From contig NZ_PXOQ01000009.1 of the NCBI RefSeq assembly GCF_003008425.1, positions 7,501 through 71,500 on the forward strand: a stretch of DNA of 64,000 nucleotides. The letters run 5' to 3'. Position numbers and translations under genes: made by a program. Each line of letters starts with the position of its first letter. Position 1 is the stretch's first letter. The notes below the pieces were generated by a model. The model had not been told where the DNA came from, searched no databases, and saw only the letters and a list, made by a program, of their open reading frames with translations. This document shows positions 38,628-47,409 of the stretch, piece by piece. The stretch is from Aurantibacter aestuarii (GTDB lineage Bacteria; Bacteroidota; Bacteroidia; Flavobacteriales; Flavobacteriaceae).

Positions 38628-38954
38628 ATGAGAAGAAGTAAAGGAAGACGTTTAAAAGCTACTTCAGGTTATATAGGTTTTGGAAACCAATCTTCCGTAT
38701 TTACCAGAACGGCTAAACTACCTTTTTCGAAAATGAAGACTATTTATGGTGAGGAGTTAGAGCGTTTAAACTCTAAAAAAACGAATTCTAAACAATTACA
38801 AAATCAACTTACAAAAGCAGAAAAATTAGAGATTAAAAATCGATTAAATAAAGAATTTGCTACACTTCGCAAAAAACAACTAATCGCAGTATGTATTGCT
38901 ATTATATTATTGAGTCTTCTACTATTTTGGATTAATAGCCTATATTTTAAATAA
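38628..38954 (+). CDS. Small basic membrane protein of unknown function
   Basis: The 108-residue protein has a strongly basic N-terminus (MRRSKGRRLKATSGYIGFGN), a charged helical middle rich in K, N and Q (about 45-85) and a C-terminal membrane anchor (AVCIAIILLSLLLFWIN, about 88-104). It is predicted to be tail-anchored with its soluble part in the cytosol. I do not recognise a family. It is followed by a terminator-like hairpin and faces ybaB. Confidence 0.7.
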   Translation: MRRSKGRRLKATSGYIGFGNQSSVFTRTAKLPFSKMKTIYGEELERLNSKKTNSKQLQNQLTKAEKLEIKNRLNKEFATLRKKQLIAVCIAIILLSLLLFWINSLYFK

Positions 38955-38956
38955 AA

Positions 38957-38990
38957 AAAGACTGCAAATCTTTTATGATAAGCAGTCTTT
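38957..38990. terminator. Hairpin terminator between the small membrane protein gene and ybaB
   Basis: AAAGACTGC / GCAGTCTTT is a perfect 9-bp stem with a 16-base loop. T-rich or A-rich flanks on both sides suggest use by both convergent genes. The long loop makes it less typical. Confidence 0.65.
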
Positions 38991-39022
38991 ATTCTTTGTT
39001 CTAAAATCTTGATTCTAACAAA

Positions 39023-39340
39023 TTAGAAATTCATCCCAGGAATATTAGGCATACCATCTTTTGCAGCAGCAGCTAATTCTGCCTCATTAATATTGGTTGC
39101 TTTTTCTAGAGCTTTATTTAAGGTTAAAATTAAATAATCTTCTAACTGCTCTTTATCCTGAAGCAATTCATCGTCAATATCAATAGATTTTATAGTTCTA
39201 TTAGCGGTAAGAGTAATTTTTAGTAAATCGTCACTACTTTTTTCATCTACCAAAACTGTATCTAATCGTTTTTTAGTTTCTTCAACTTTTGCCTGAGCTT
39301 CTTTTAGTTTACTCATCATTCCCATCATATCTCCAAACAT
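39023..39340 (-). CDS. ybaB: YbaB/EbfC nucleoid-associated protein
   Basis: The 105-residue protein starts [20 protein letters not shown] and contains [17 protein letters not shown] and the C-terminal PNIPGMNF, all usual for YbaB. It forms a tweezer-shaped dimer that binds DNA. The recR/dnaX neighbours seen in proteobacteria are absent. A TAnnTTTG box (TATCTTTG, complement of 39369-39376) lies upstream. Confidence 0.93.
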   Translation of the reverse strand: MFGDMMGMMSKLKEAQAKVEETKKRLDTVLVDEKSSDDLLKITLTANRTIKSIDIDDELLQDKEQLEDYLILTLNKALEKATNINEAELAAAAKDGMPNIPGMNF

Positions 39341-39368
39341 AATATTATAATTTTAAATGTTTCAGCTA

Positions 39369-39376
39369 CAAAGATA
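39369..39376 (-). promoter_or_regulatory. -7 element of ybaB
   Basis: The minus strand reads TATCTTTG, identical to the -7 box of the tRNA-Lys promoter, 28 nt before the ybaB ATG. No TTG was found at the expected distance upstream. Confidence 0.45.
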
Positions 39377-39455
39377 TTATTCAATTTCATAAAAGAAAAG
39401 AATAGGAGCGAAGTGTTTAAAATTAATTGAATAAAAAGTACTTTTACACTTTAGA

Positions 39456-41534
39456 ATGAACATACAAATGACAAAACTTATAGCAGACTTAGTAGCACCA
39501 AAAGCAAAAAAACAACCTAAAAAATTAGAAATACATGGCGATGTGCGTGTAGATAATTACTATTGGTTAAATGAACGTGAAAATGGAGAAGTCATTGCGT
39601 ATTTAAATGAGGAAAATGCGTATACCAAAACGGTTATGTCTCATACAGAGGAATTTCAGAAGTCTTTATTTGAAGAAATGAAAGCCCGAATAAAGGAAGA
39701 CGATTCTTCGGTGCCATACAAGTTTAACGGTTATTGGTATATAACACGATTCGAAAAAGGACAGGATTACCCTATTTATACTCGTAAAAAAGAAAGTTTA
39801 GACGCCGAAGAAGAAGTGTTGTTTGACTGTAACGAGATGGCTAAAGGTTACACCTATTTTAAATTAGGAAGTTTTAGTGTTAGTCCAGATAATACCAAAG
39901 TGGCTTTTACAGTAGATAAAATAAGTAGACGCCAGTACACTTTACAAATAAAGGATTTAAAAACACACGAAGTCTTTAGCGATAAAATTGAAAATACAAC
40001 CGGAAGCTCTGTATGGGCAAACGATAATAAAACTTTATTTTACACTAAAAAAGATGCAGTCACTTTAAGATCCGATAAAATTTATAAACATAAATTATAC
40101 ACAAAAGAGGAAGAGGATGTGTTGGTGTATTTTGAAGAGGACGAGACGTTTAACACCTTTGTTTATAAAAGTAAGTCTCGTAAATATGTAATTATTGGTT
40201 CAAGTTCTACGACAACAAGCGAGTACCAATATGTCAATGCAGATACGCCAGACCATAATTTTGAGATGTTTCAAAAACGTGTTCGAGATTTAGAATATTC
40301 TATCGCTCATTTTGGAGACTATTTTTACATCATTACCAATAAAGATGGCGCGACTAATTTCAAACTTCAAAAAACCCCAGAACATCAGACTGAAAAAGAA
40401 CATTGGAAAGATGTGTTGCCTTATCGTGAGGATGTCTTAATAGAAGATATAGAAATTTTTTCAGAGTACTTAGTTATTAACGAGCGTATGCAAGGTTTAA
40501 ATAAACTACGCATTATGGCATGGAATAATACCGAAGACTATTATTTACCTTTCGATGGTGAAACTTACACCGCATATATGGGCAATAATCCGGATTTTGA
40601 TAGTGATACCTTACGTTACGGATTTAATTCGCTAACACAACCTAGCGCTGTAATAGATTATAATTTTAAGACTAAAACTAAAACGATTCAAAAAGAACAG
40701 GCAGTTTTAGGTAGTTTTAATAAAGAAAATTACGATTCCAAACGACTTTGGGCAACCGCAAGAGATGGAAAGAAAATTCCGATGTCTATGGTGTTTAAAA
40801 AAGGATTGGAGTTAAACGGAAAAAATCCCGTATTACAATATGCTTATGGAAGTTATGGTTCTACAATAGATCCTTATTTTTCTTCAGTACGGTTAAGTTT
40901 ACTAGATCGCGGCTTTGTGTATGTAATTTGTCATATTCGAGGTGGAGAATATTTGGGACGTGACTGGTATGAAGATGGAAAAATGCTTCGTAAAATGAAT
41001 ACATTTACCGACTTTATAGACTGTTCTCAATTTTTAATTAAAGAACACTATACATCACCAAAGCATTTGTATGCTATGGGCGGTTCTGCAGGAGGATTAT
41101 TAATGGGTACAGTAATGAATTTAAATCCTGAATTATATCATGGGGTTATTGCTGCAGTGCCTTTTGTAGATGTGGTAACTACTATGTTAGATGATACCAT
41201 TCCACTTACAACTGGTGAGTATGACGAGTGGGGAAATCCTAATGAGAAAATCTATTACGATTATATGAAATCTTATAGTCCTTATGATAATGTGGTGGCT
41301 CAAAACTATCCAAATACTTTAATAACTACAGGATTGCACGATTCGCAAGTGCAATATTGGGAACCTGCCAAATGGATAGCAAAATTAAGAGAATTAAAAA
41401 CTGACCAGAACATCTTATTAATGCAAACCGATATGACTGCGGGACATGGCGGGGCTTCCGGACGTTTTGAAGCTTTAAAAGAAGTGGCATTAGAATATGC
41501 CTTTTTATTAGATTTGGAAAACATTAACAGCTAA
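39456..41534 (+). CDS. ptrB: Oligopeptidase B (S9A prolyl-oligopeptidase family)
   Basis: The 692-residue protein has an N-terminal beta-propeller part and a C-terminal alpha/beta-hydrolase domain. The nucleophile is Ser544 in GGSAGGLL and the catalytic histidine is His664 in TAGHGGASGR. The substrate-side GSYGSTIDPYFSSVRLSLL and HIRGGEYLGRDWYEDGK are typical of oligopeptidase B. It cuts short peptides after basic residues. No convincing signal peptide is seen, so it is cytosolic as read here. A -7-like box for the next gene begins 15 bp after its stop. Confidence 0.94.
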   Translation: MNIQMTKLIADLVAPKAKKQPKKLEIHGDVRVDNYYWLNERENGEVIAYLNEENAYTKTVMSHTEEFQKSLFEEMKARIKEDDSSVPYKFNGYWYITRFEKGQDYPIYTRKKESLDAEEEVLFDCNEMAKGYTYFKLGSFSVSPDNTKVAFTVDKISRRQYTLQIKDLKTHEVFSDKIENTTGSSVWANDNKTLFYTKKDAVTLRSDKIYKHKLYTKEEEDVLVYFEEDETFNTFVYKSKSRKYVIIGSSSTTTSEYQYVNADTPDHNFEMFQKRVRDLEYSIAHFGDYFYIITNKDGATNFKLQKTPEHQTEKEHWKDVLPYREDVLIEDIEIFSEYLVINERMQGLNKLRIMAWNNTEDYYLPFDGETYTAYMGNNPDFDSDTLRYGFNSLTQPSAVIDYNFKTKTKTIQKEQAVLGSFNKENYDSKRLWATARDGKKIPMSMVFKKGLELNGKNPVLQYAYGSYGSTIDPYFSSVRLSLLDRGFVYVICHIRGGEYLGRDWYEDGKMLRKMNTFTDFIDCSQFLIKEHYTSPKHLYAMGGSAGGLLMGTVMNLNPELYHGVIAAVPFVDVVTTMLDDTIPLTTGEYDEWGNPNEKIYYDYMKSYSPYDNVVAQNYPNTLITTGLHDSQVQYWEPAKWIAKLRELKTDQNILLMQTDMTAGHGGASGRFEALKEVALEYAFLLDLENINS

Positions 41535-41549
41535 TCGGTTTTTTTTCAC

Positions 41550-41557
41550 TATTTTTG
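41550..41557 (+). promoter_or_regulatory. -7 element upstream of the cysteine-synthase-like gene
   Basis: TATTTTTG at 41550-41557 matches TAnnTTTG and is followed by CAAGGTT, giving the 12-mer TTTTGCAAGGTT that also precedes the next gene (42750 region). No TTG box was found at N19-21. Confidence 0.5.
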
Positions 41558-41599
41558 CAAGGTTTGGATTAGCAATTTTGATTGCTTTAAACATAATTT

Positions 41600-42640
41600 A
41601 TGGATAAAAGTAAACTAGTTTTTGATAGCGTTTTAGATTTAATAGGGAATACACCACTAATTCGACTGCAAAAAATAACCAAAGGATTTAAAGGGAATTA
41701 CTTAGCAAAAGTAGAATCTTTTAATCCAGGTCAATCTTCTAAAGACCGAATTGCATTACATATTATTGAAGAAGCAGAACGTCAAGGCATTCTAAAACCT
41801 GGCGATACTATTATAGAAACGACCTCTGGAAACACAGGTTTTAGTATTGCAATGGTAAGTGTTATAAAAGGTTACGAGTGTATTTTGGCAGTAAGTTCAA
41901 AATCTTCTGCCGATAAAATTGATATGCTTAAAAACATGGGCGCAAAAGTATATGTGTGTCCAGCCAATGTAAAAGCAGACGATCCGCGTTCTTATTATGA
42001 AGTTGCTAAAAGACTTCATAACGAAATTAAAGGCTCTGTTTACATCAACCAATATTTCAACAAATTAAACACTGCGGCACATTACCATACAACCGGACCA
42101 GAAATCTGGAACCAGACTGAAGGTAAAATCACACATTTAGTTGCTTGTAGCGGAACTGGAGGAACTATATCTGGAACAGCTCAATACTTAAAAGAACAAA
42201 ATCCTAACGTTAAAGTGATTGGGGTTGATGCTTTTGGGTCGGTGATTAAAAAATACCACGAAACAAGAGAATTCGACGAAAAAGAAATTTATCCATACCG
42301 TATTGAAGGTTTAGGTAAAAACTTAATTCCTACAGCTACCGATTTTGATGCGATAGATGAATTTGTAAAAGTGTCCGATGAAGAAAGTGCACATTCAGCC
42401 AGAGAGTTAGCTAAAACAGAAGGTTTGTTTTCAGGATACACTTCTGGAGCAGCTGTACAAGCTTTAAAACAGCTGAATGAAATGGATTATTTTAAGCCGA
42501 CAGATAATGTCGTGGTAATTTTCCCAGATCATGGGTCACGTTATATGAGTAAGATTTATAGCGATAAATGGATGAATGACCAAGGCTTTTTCGATACTCA
42601 AAATGAAGAGGCAGCACAAAGTATTCAGTACATAAAGTAA
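41600..42640 (+). CDS. capA: Cysteine-synthase-like PLP enzyme, probable cysteate synthase (CapA)
   Basis: The 346-residue protein is a fold-type II PLP enzyme. The PLP lysine is Lys48 in NPGQSSKDR, the substrate loop is [10 protein letters not shown] and the phosphate loop is [12 protein letters not shown]. By sequence alone it is a cysteine synthase/cystathionine beta-synthase relative. The adjacent downstream gene is an acyl-transferring AONS-family enzyme. In the known capnine (sulfonolipid) pathway of Bacteroidota, CapA makes L-cysteate from phosphoserine and sulfite, and CapB acylates it. I favour that role from context. Ordinary cysteine synthesis is the alternative. Confidence 0.65.
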   Translation: MDKSKLVFDSVLDLIGNTPLIRLQKITKGFKGNYLAKVESFNPGQSSKDRIALHIIEEAERQGILKPGDTIIETTSGNTGFSIAMVSVIKGYECILAVSSKSSADKIDMLKNMGAKVYVCPANVKADDPRSYYEVAKRLHNEIKGSVYINQYFNKLNTAAHYHTTGPEIWNQTEGKITHLVACSGTGGTISGTAQYLKEQNPNVKVIGVDAFGSVIKKYHETREFDEKEIYPYRIEGLGKNLIPTATDFDAIDEFVKVSDEESAHSARELAKTEGLFSGYTSGAAVQALKQLNEMDYFKPTDNVVVIFPDHGSRYMSKIYSDKWMNDQGFFDTQNEEAAQSIQYIK

Positions 42641-42660
42641 AACTTTTCAAAAATTTAATA

Positions 42661-42699
42661 AAAAGTTAATCTAAAATTCACATTTAGGTTAACTTTTTT
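42661..42699 (+). terminator. Intrinsic terminator between capA and capB
   Basis: AAAAGTTAATCTAAA pairs with TTTAGGTTAACTTTT (15 bp, one G-U) around a 7-base loop and ends in a T-run. The downstream gene has its own promoter-like sequence. Confidence 0.82.
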
Positions 42700-42721
42700 G
42701 TTAATAATCATTGCGTAATAA

Positions 42722-42753
42722 TTGTGTCTGCAAAGTTTAATTTCTTAATTTTG
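42722..42753 (+). promoter_or_regulatory. Promoter of the AONS-family (CapB-like) gene
   Basis: TTG (42722-42724), a 21-nt spacer and TAATTTTG (42746-42753) fit the Bacteroidota promoter pattern. The -7 box is followed by CAAGGTT as at capA. The real ATG at 42805 lies 51 nt downstream. Confidence 0.6.
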
Positions 42754-42804
42754 CAAGGTTATAATTATTGGAGATATTGCATCTCAGAATTAATGTTATC
42801 TTTT

Positions 42805-44064
42805 ATGAAAGATTTATTTGAAAAAATATATAAAGACAAAGGTCCACTAGGAAAATGGGCAGAACAAGCTGAAGGCTATTTTGTGTTTCCAAAGTTAGAA
42901 GGAGAAATTTCTAACCGCATGAAATTTCAGGGTAAGGACGTTATTACTTGGAGTATAAATGATTACTTAGGTTTAGCAAATCACCCAGAAGTTCGTAAAG
43001 TAGATGCAGAAGCTGCAGCGCAATATGGGTCTGCTTATCCTATGGGAGCCCGTATGATGTCTGGTCACACAGATTTACACGAGAAATTACAAAATGAATT
43101 AGCAGAATTTGTAAATAAAGAAGCAGCTTATTTATTAAATTTTGGCTACCAAGGAATGGTATCTACAGTTGATGCTTTAGTAGCAAAAGACGATATTATT
43201 GTTTATGATGTTGATGCACATGCGTGTATTATTGATGGCGTTCGTTTACATCACGGTAAGCGTTTTACCTACAAGCATAACGATATTGAAAGTTTAGAAA
43301 AAAACTTGGAGCGTGCTACTAAAATGGCTGAAACTACCGGAGGAGGAATTTTAGTAATTTCTGAAGGTGTTTTTGGAATGCGTGGTGAGCAAGGTCGTTT
43401 AAAAGAAATTGTAGAGCTTAAGAAGAAATTTAATTTTAGACTATTTGTAGATGATGCTCATGGTTTTGGAACTTTAGGTAAAACTGGAGCAGGAGCAGGA
43501 GAGGAGCAAGGTGTACAGGAAGATATTGATGTGTATTTTGCTACTTTTGCAAAATCTTTAGCGAGTACTGGAGCATTTATTGCAGCAGACAAAGAAATTA
43601 TAGATTATCTTAAATACAACTTACGTTCACAAATGTTTGCTAAGTCGCTACAAATGCAATTAGTAGTTGGCGCATTAAAACGTTTAGATATGTTACGTAC
43701 TATGCCAGAACTTAAAAATAAGTTATGGGAAAACGTAAACGCATTACAATCTGGTTTAAAAGCTAAAGGATTTGATATTGGAACAACACAAAGTTGTGTT
43801 ACACCAGTGTATTTAAATGGTAGTATTCCTGAGGCTATGGCTTTGGTAAAAGACTTAAGAGAAAATCATGGTATTTTCTGTTCTATAGTCGTTTATCCTG
43901 TTATTCCTAAAGGATTAATTCTATTACGTTTAATACCAACAGCAACTCATACTTTAGAAGACGTAGAAGAAACTTTAACTGCTTTTGAAGCGATTAGAGA
44001 GCGTTTAGAAAACGGAACTTACAAACGTATGTCTGCAGCTCTAATGGCTGCAATGGGAGAATAA
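42805..44064 (+). CDS. capB: AONS/serine-palmitoyltransferase-family enzyme, probable cysteate acyltransferase (CapB)
   Basis: I start at ATG 42805 (419 residues, MKDLFEKIYKDKGPLGKW), because earlier codons overlap the promoter. It is a fold-type I PLP enzyme of the alpha-oxoamine synthase family: WSINDYLGLANHPEV, the histidine in YDVDAHACIIDG, the aspartate in LFVDDAHGFGTLG and the PLP lysine in FATFAKSLASTGAF. Family members condense an amino acid with an acyl thioester. Beside a cysteine-synthase-like gene, the best fit is cysteate + acyl-CoA/ACP to 3-ketocapnine, the first committed step to sulfonolipids. Serine palmitoyltransferase or glycine C-acetyltransferase are the alternatives. Confidence 0.7.
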   Translation: MKDLFEKIYKDKGPLGKWAEQAEGYFVFPKLEGEISNRMKFQGKDVITWSINDYLGLANHPEVRKVDAEAAAQYGSAYPMGARMMSGHTDLHEKLQNELAEFVNKEAAYLLNFGYQGMVSTVDALVAKDDIIVYDVDAHACIIDGVRLHHGKRFTYKHNDIESLEKNLERATKMAETTGGGILVISEGVFGMRGEQGRLKEIVELKKKFNFRLFVDDAHGFGTLGKTGAGAGEEQGVQEDIDVYFATFAKSLASTGAFIAADKEIIDYLKYNLRSQMFAKSLQMQLVVGALKRLDMLRTMPELKNKLWENVNALQSGLKAKGFDIGTTQSCVTPVYLNGSIPEAMALVKDLRENHGIFCSIVVYPVIPKGLILLRLIPTATHTLEDVEETLTAFEAIRERLENGTYKRMSAALMAAMGE

Positions 44065-44084
44065 TCACTCAATAAAACCCATAA

Positions 44085-44119
44085 AAAAAAACCGGATTCA
44101 TTTTGAATCCGGTTTTTTT
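44085..44119. terminator. Bidirectional terminator after capB
   Basis: A perfect stem of about 16 bp (core ACCGGATTCA / TGAATCCGGT plus A/T arms) has a 3-base loop and lies between the capB stop and the convergent surface-protein gene. Confidence 0.92.
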
Positions 44120-44157
44120 ATGACTAATCTAAAAAACATTTAAGTACTTTATTTTTA

Positions 44158-45777
44158 TTAACGTATTCTTTCAATATTAAAGCAAGTCCTTGTATTGTTA
44201 TTTAATACACTAGTACCAGCACCAGTTCCAGTGGTTATAACTTCTATATGTACTATATCTGTGGCAGATAATTGAGCGATTGCAGAAATTTGCCTCGTAA
44301 TTCTTCCGCTACCACTATGATTTTGTTCAACCCTTTGATAGATAGAACCATTGATATAAATTACAAGAGTATATGTTGTGGTATTAGTTTGTGCATCTGT
44401 ACTAAATTGTGCACTAAAATTATAAAACCCGTCAGATCCAGCTACAAATTGATTGTTTACAGTGTCAAATTCACTATTTAAATCAAAATCTGTTGTGTCG
44501 AATAATAATTTTTGAGAACCAGAAACTAAAGTTTGAGCACTTGTCATTCTTGCTCTTACTAAAGATAGGGTTGAAGTGTTTGCATTTTGCCAACTTACAG
44601 CACCAGAGCCGTCTGTTACTAAAATTTGATTTGCAGTACCATCGGTTGTAGGAAACGCATAACCTGATGTTGCAGGGTTACCAATTTGAAATTCACTATT
44701 TGTTCTTAAAATATTGTTATCAAATTCTCCGTAGATTAATGCATTGTCAGCATCATTTGCAGTATTTTCTATATAAAGTTTATTACTTCCACTCTCATCA
44801 TAACCAGCCTGATTTCCTATAAAAACATTTCCAACCTTATCTTCTAATGTACCAGTATTACCAGTCAAATCATAATCTCCAGCACCAGCATCATATCCTA
44901 TATATACATTTCTTGAGGAATTTCGATCTGAATTTCCAGCACCGCTACCAACAAAGACATTAAAGTTATTGTCAATATCCACTGCGTTACCAAAATCTAG
45001 GACTCTTCCAGCATAATCTCCAATAGCTACATTTCCCTCTCCAAAAATATTTGATCTAAGTGTTTGATTTCCTAAACCAATATTATTTCTACCATCAGTA
45101 TTATTTGATAATGAAAATGCTCCTACAGCAATGTTAGAGTCACCACTTATATTTGAGGTTAAAGCCAAGCCACCAATTGCCGTGTTATTTCTGCCAGAGA
45201 TATTAGAACTTAATGTATTAACTCCTAAGGCAGTGTTTCTAAGCCCATCTGTGTTAGACATTCCTGAATTATAACCAATAAATGTATTTATATTATCTGT
45301 TAAATCATCATTAGCTCCAGCGCCTTCACCAATAAAAACTGATCTACCAGTATTTAGTGTAGAAATTGTACCATTAGTTTCAACTCTAACTTTTTCAATA
45401 TCATTAGTTCTTATGGTTAAAGCTTGATTATCTGTAGTTCCTAAAAAATTTGTAGTACTGTTTGTACCAGTATTTCCATTTAAAAGCCAGCCTCTTGCAG
45501 CAGAATTTAACCGTCTCCAACTTATACCGTCGTTATAATATACACCTTGGCTAACGTTTCCAGAGGTTGTTGTATTATAAACAAACATACCCGCTACGTG
45601 TGCTGTTAATGGAGCTGCTGAGGTTGAATCGGTTAAAATTACTCTTGGAAGTAGTAACCCTTGGTCTGTTGTAGTTAAATCTAAAAGAGCATCTGGGTTT
45701 GGATTTGTAGTTCCAATCCCAACTTGTGCTAAAGAAATCGATGTAGTAAGTAAAAATAAAAATAAAATTGTTCTCAT
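44158..45777 (-). CDS. 'VGIGT' surface protein with hep_Hag-like repeats and C1q-like C-terminal domain
   Basis: The 539-residue protein has a signal peptide (MRTILFLFLLTTSISLAQ), then the conserved QVGIGTTNPNPDALLDLTTT module. A long repeat region has 14-16-residue units such as GRNNTAIGGLALTSNISG, like YadA-head (hep_Hag) repeats. The linker GTANQILVTDGSGAVSWQ is followed by a C-terminal domain (about 402-539) that resembles a C1q/TNF jelly roll (GFYNFSAQFSTD, YTLVIYINGSIYQRV). It is probably a trimeric, secreted fibre-like protein. No T9SS tail is seen, so the export and anchoring route is unclear. The 233-bp upstream spacer suggests its own promoter. Confidence 0.78.
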   Translation of the reverse strand: MRTILFLFLLTTSISLAQVGIGTTNPNPDALLDLTTTDQGLLLPRVILTDSTSAAPLTAHVAGMFVYNTTTSGNVSQGVYYNDGISWRRLNSAARGWLLNGNTGTNSTTNFLGTTDNQALTIRTNDIEKVRVETNGTISTLNTGRSVFIGEGAGANDDLTDNINTFIGYNSGMSNTDGLRNTALGVNTLSSNISGRNNTAIGGLALTSNISGDSNIAVGAFSLSNNTDGRNNIGLGNQTLRSNIFGEGNVAIGDYAGRVLDFGNAVDIDNNFNVFVGSGAGNSDRNSSRNVYIGYDAGAGDYDLTGNTGTLEDKVGNVFIGNQAGYDESGSNKLYIENTANDADNALIYGEFDNNILRTNSEFQIGNPATSGYAFPTTDGTANQILVTDGSGAVSWQNANTSTLSLVRARMTSAQTLVSGSQKLLFDTTDFDLNSEFDTVNNQFVAGSDGFYNFSAQFSTDAQTNTTTYTLVIYINGSIYQRVEQNHSGSGRITRQISAIAQLSATDIVHIEVITTGTGAGTSVLNNNTRTCFNIERIR

Positions 45778-45945
45778 GGTCTAAATGGTTACTTAATTGT
45801 TTGTCTGAAAGTAAACATAGACCACTATAAACATGGTTTGTTAATTGTCAATAAAGGTTAATCTATTGTTTTTTAGGATAAACGGTATATTTTTTCAGAT
45901 AAAGAACAGCTAATGATGTACAATTCTGATTCATTATGAATTAAT

Positions 45946-45979
45946 GTTTGTATGAGGTTCTAGTTGTATTAGTACAAAC
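45946..45979. repeat. Inverted repeat in the spacer between surface-protein genes
   Basis: GTTTGTA (45946-45952) and TACAAAC (45973-45979) are perfect inverted arms, flanked by AATTA/TAATT. The loop contains TAGTTGTATTAGTA, reminiscent of the TAGTAGTAT tandem repeat before the related gene at 61960. No U-run follows, so an operator is more likely than a terminator. Confidence 0.4.
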
Positions 45980-46010
45980 TAATTCTTCCACTTTGTAAAT
46001 TAGATTAAAA

Positions 46011-47405
46011 CTATTTTTCTTTATTATTTTTTTTAATAGTTGCAATTTCCCTTTCAATTTCTTCAATCATTTTTTGTTGTTCTTGAACAGCTTTAACTAA
46101 TGGTACAACAAATTCGGCATAAGTTAAAGCATATAGCGGATCATTTTCGGTTGGCGTTTTAACACCACTAAAATTATAATTAGAATCTTTTGCTGCAGCA
46201 TCAACCTCTTGAGCAATAAATCCAGAAATTTTTATTTTTTCAATGTCGTATTTTGAATCATAATCTGGCGATTCATTTACTCCTAAAAGCTTATTTTGAG
46301 TACTAATATCTAAATTATATGTTACAGGTCTTAATTTCATTATGAAATCTAGACCAGCCACATTTTCCTTTATATTTTTTTTAATTCTTCGGTCTGAATA
46401 GGTTGTAAAATTAACTTGACCGCTAATTCTTGTAATTGATGTATTACCAAGATTAACTCTATTATCTCCACCTGCATCTGCATTATAACCAATAACAGTT
46501 GTGTTGTTGTGACTTCCATTATCATACGCTTGATTACCTATAGCGGTATTGAAACTTCCATTAGTATTATTCTGGAGTGCAGAACTACCGATAGCGACGT
46601 TATTTGTGCCGCCCCTATTTTCTCTACCAGCCCAATAACCAACACCAACATTATTTGTACCTGTTGTGGTATATCTAAAAGATTGATTACCAATTGCTAC
46701 ATTAAAATTATTAGAACTACCGTTTTCTAAAGTTAAGTCTCCTATTGCAATATTATCGTTACCAGTTGTATTATTTCTTAAACTATTTAATCCAAAAGAT
46801 ATATTTCTAGAACCCGAAACATTGTTTTCAAAAGCATTTGTTCCAATTGCAGTATTTAATTCCCCTGTTGTATTTGCATTACCAGCATTATTACCGATAA
46901 AAATATTTTCATTATTACTTAAATCATCATTTATTCCTGCACCATCACCAATAAAAATTGAATTTCCAGTATTTAGTGTAGCAATTGTACCATTGGTTTC
47001 TAATCTTAATTTAGGTATATTATTTACTCTAAAAGTTAGTGCCTGGTTATCTAGTGTGCCCAAAAAATCGTTAGAACTATTGGTTCCTGCATTACCATCT
47101 AAATTCCAACCAGTACCAGCAGCCACACTTGTAGCCACTCTTTGCCAAGCGGTACCATTATTATAATAAAAACCAGGAGAAACATCACCAATGCTAGCTA
47201 AATTATAGACTAGCATACCAGAAACATGTGCAGTTAAAGGAGCAGCACTAGTTGTATTTGATAAATTTAATCTTGGTAATAATAAACCTTTATCTGTTGT
47301 AGCTATTTCTAACGCAGCATTAATATTAGGGTTTGTGGTTCCAATACCAACTTGTGCTAAACTAAAAAAAGGGAGAATAATTAAAATATATATAATGTTT
47401 TTCAT
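46011..47405 (-). CDS. 'VGIGT' surface protein with S74 autoproteolytic chaperone domain
   Basis: The 464-residue protein has a signal peptide, QVGIGTTNPNINAALEIATT, and hep_Hag-like repeats (NTAIGTNAFENNVSGSRNIS). A C-terminal intramolecular chaperone follows, of the peptidase S74 type known from phage tail fibres (TTYSDRRIKKNIKENV from 334, cleavage-site serine at 337; SGFIAQEVDAAAKDS). It ends in a coiled coil (QEQQKMIEEIEREIATIKK). S74 domains trimerise the fibre and then cut themselves off. The gene lies 4 bp downstream of the paralog at 47410 and is cotranscribed with it. Confidence 0.82.
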   Translation of the reverse strand: MKNIIYILIILPFFSLAQVGIGTTNPNINAALEIATTDKGLLLPRLNLSNTTSAAPLTAHVSGMLVYNLASIGDVSPGFYYNNGTAWQRVATSVAAGTGWNLDGNAGTNSSNDFLGTLDNQALTFRVNNIPKLRLETNGTIATLNTGNSIFIGDGAGINDDLSNNENIFIGNNAGNANTTGELNTAIGTNAFENNVSGSRNISFGLNSLRNNTTGNDNIAIGDLTLENGSSNNFNVAIGNQSFRYTTTGTNNVGVGYWAGRENRGGTNNVAIGSSALQNNTNGSFNTAIGNQAYDNGSHNNTTVIGYNADAGGDNRVNLGNTSITRISGQVNFTTYSDRRIKKNIKENVAGLDFIMKLRPVTYNLDISTQNKLLGVNESPDYDSKYDIEKIKISGFIAQEVDAAAKDSNYNFSGVKTPTENDPLYALTYAEFVVPLVKAVQEQQKMIEEIEREIATIKKNNKEK

Positions 47406-47409
47406 AATG

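Noticed and set aside
42724-42804. N-terminal extension of the CapB-like enzyme from a GTG
   Set aside because: The extension lies over the promoter-like TAATTTTG box and has no family-like sequence; ATG 42805 starts the conserved part.
46822-47166. 114-codon plus-strand frame inside the S74 protein gene
   Set aside because: It is antisense to the hep_Hag-like repeats and hydrophobic only by complement of N/G/T-rich codons; no independent support.
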